42,023 nt of DNA from Chthoniobacteraceae bacterium (GTDB lineage Bacteria; Verrucomicrobiota; Verrucomicrobiia; Chthoniobacterales; Chthoniobacteraceae), in the NCBI GenBank assembly GCA_947476255.1, contig CANJPY010000040.1:1-42023 (forward strand), written 5' to 3'. The position numbers and the translations under genes were made by a program. Below, in pieces: positions 41,729 to 42,023 of this stretch (its first letter is position 1; each line of letters opens with the position of its first letter). The notes under the pieces were generated by a model that ran no database searches, had not been told where the DNA came from, and saw only the letters and a program-made list of their open reading frames with translations.

Positions 41729-42023
41729 TGGACTGAGGCGTTGAGGTCAACTTAAGAATCGGCTCTGCGCGCAAAAGGTCAGAACTGCTAAGCGGTTTAG
41801 GCGCCTCAGCCGCTGGGTTAGGCGCCTCAGCCGCTGGCTTTGGTGCCTCAGCCGCTGGTTTGGGTGCCTCAACCGCTGGTTTGGGTGCCTCAGCCGCTGG
41901 CTTGGGTGCCTCAGCCGCTGGTTTGGGTGCCTCAACCGCTGGTTTGGGTGCCTCAGCCGCTGGCTTGGGTGCCTCAGCCGCTGGTTTGGGTGCCTCAACC
42001 GCTGGTTTGGGTGCCTCAGCCGC
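41685..42023 (-). CDS. C-terminal part of an APKP-repeat protein, cut by window edge
   Basis: Read on the minus strand from the right edge, one frame encodes repeated APKPAAE / APKPAVE heptapeptides (about ten), then a unique tail (LSSSDLLRAEPILKLTST, then PQSNVAPASANLGGSGQ), ending with TAG at 41685. The heptads come from 21-bp units, so the array keeps this frame. Lys/Pro/Ala/Glu heptads form extended, flexible, charged linkers, as in TonB-like or E2-linker segments or surface proteins. The N-terminal part and function are outside the window. Another frame through the same DNA reads RHPNQRL repeats and is also open, but the Ala-Pro-Lys frame has a natural tail and stop. It overlaps the start of the oppA-like gene by 44 nt if that starts at ATG 41728. 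Confidence 0.6.
   Translation of the reverse strand, partial: AAEAPKPAVEAPKPAAEAPKPAAEAPKPAVEAPKPAAEAPKPAAEAPKPAVEAPKPAAEAPKPAAEAPNPAAEAPKPLSSSDLLRAEPILKLTSTPQSNVAPASANLGGSGQ
41803..42023. repeat. 21-bp tandem array, 10.5 copies visible, with a 63-bp higher-order period
   Basis: Units start at 41803, 41824, 41845 and every 21 bp to the right edge. Two variable positions (CAG/CAA and CTGGC/CTGGT) alternate with period three from unit 2 onward, so a 63-bp block of three units is itself repeated. Units 1 and 2, next to the unique tail, are the most divergent. Confidence 0.95.

Noticed and set aside
41747..41998. Arg/His/Pro-rich repeat frame (RHPNQRL) at the right edge
   Set aside because: An alternative frame through the same 21-bp array; the Ala-Pro-Lys-Pro-Glu frame is a known linker-like composition and continues into a natural tail.
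1..42023. tRNA, rRNA, insertion sequence or prophage
   Set aside because: No tRNA-like T-loop pattern, rRNA motif, transposase, integrase or phage structural protein was seen in either strand.

Overview
The window looks like chromosomal core DNA of a Gram-negative bacterium, most likely a member of the Verrucomicrobiota (Opitutae-like). This is inferred from gene content and protein style: lipid A acyltransferase and heptosyltransferase (an LPS outer membrane), HflK/HflC, a K+-independent-type membrane pyrophosphatase, a Tat-exported Gfo/Idh/MocA oxidoreductase, a secreted PQQ-like beta-propeller with a WPQFRGPEGNG start, small BamE-like secreted proteins and a double PilT. No phage, transposase, integrase, CRISPR, rRNA or tRNA gene was seen, and no recognised defence system.

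Layout. 1-4132 (minus): a peptidoglycan block alr > PBP1A > murJ, with murJ cut by the left edge. 4262-5011 (plus): an orphan NarL-type response regulator divergent from alr. 5012-5322: a convergent gap packed with three unrelated short tandem repeats. 5323-7697: small secreted proteins around the Tat-exported oxidoreductase. 7854-10345: a divergent LacI-type regulator / xylose isomerase pair with a candidate operator. 10481-13366: a secreted caspase-like-looking protein, an SDR dehydrogenase and a geranylgeranyl-reductase-like flavoprotein. 13401-15440: hflK-hflC. 15630-16880: an odd Trp/Gly-rich protein made partly of tandem arrays. 17113-19244 (plus): a D,D-carboxypeptidase and bioF.

From 19290 to the right edge every gene is on the minus strand. 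Reading in the direction of transcription (right to left): an APKP-repeat protein (cut by the edge), a peptide-binding lipoprotein, a LpxL-WaaF fusion, sucA-sucB, a secreted coiled-coil/OB-fold protein, a Pro-rich lipoprotein, tyrA, aroA, cmk, plsC, an FAD oxidoreductase, a PQQ-like propeller protein, a double PilT ATPase, argD-argF and hppA. The tyrA-aroA-cmk-plsC and argD-argF groups are tightly spaced and probably cotranscribed.

The most striking non-gene signal is a set of 14 short perfect or near-perfect tandem arrays with unrelated unit sequences scattered through the 42 kb. All seven inside genes have unit lengths divisible by three (9, 12, 21, 24). All seven outside genes, or anchored on a stop codon, have units of 10, 11 or 13. 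This suggests a recurrent short tandem-duplication process filtered by reading-frame selection. It also supports the reality of the strange 15630-16880 gene and of the frame chosen for the repeat protein at the right edge.
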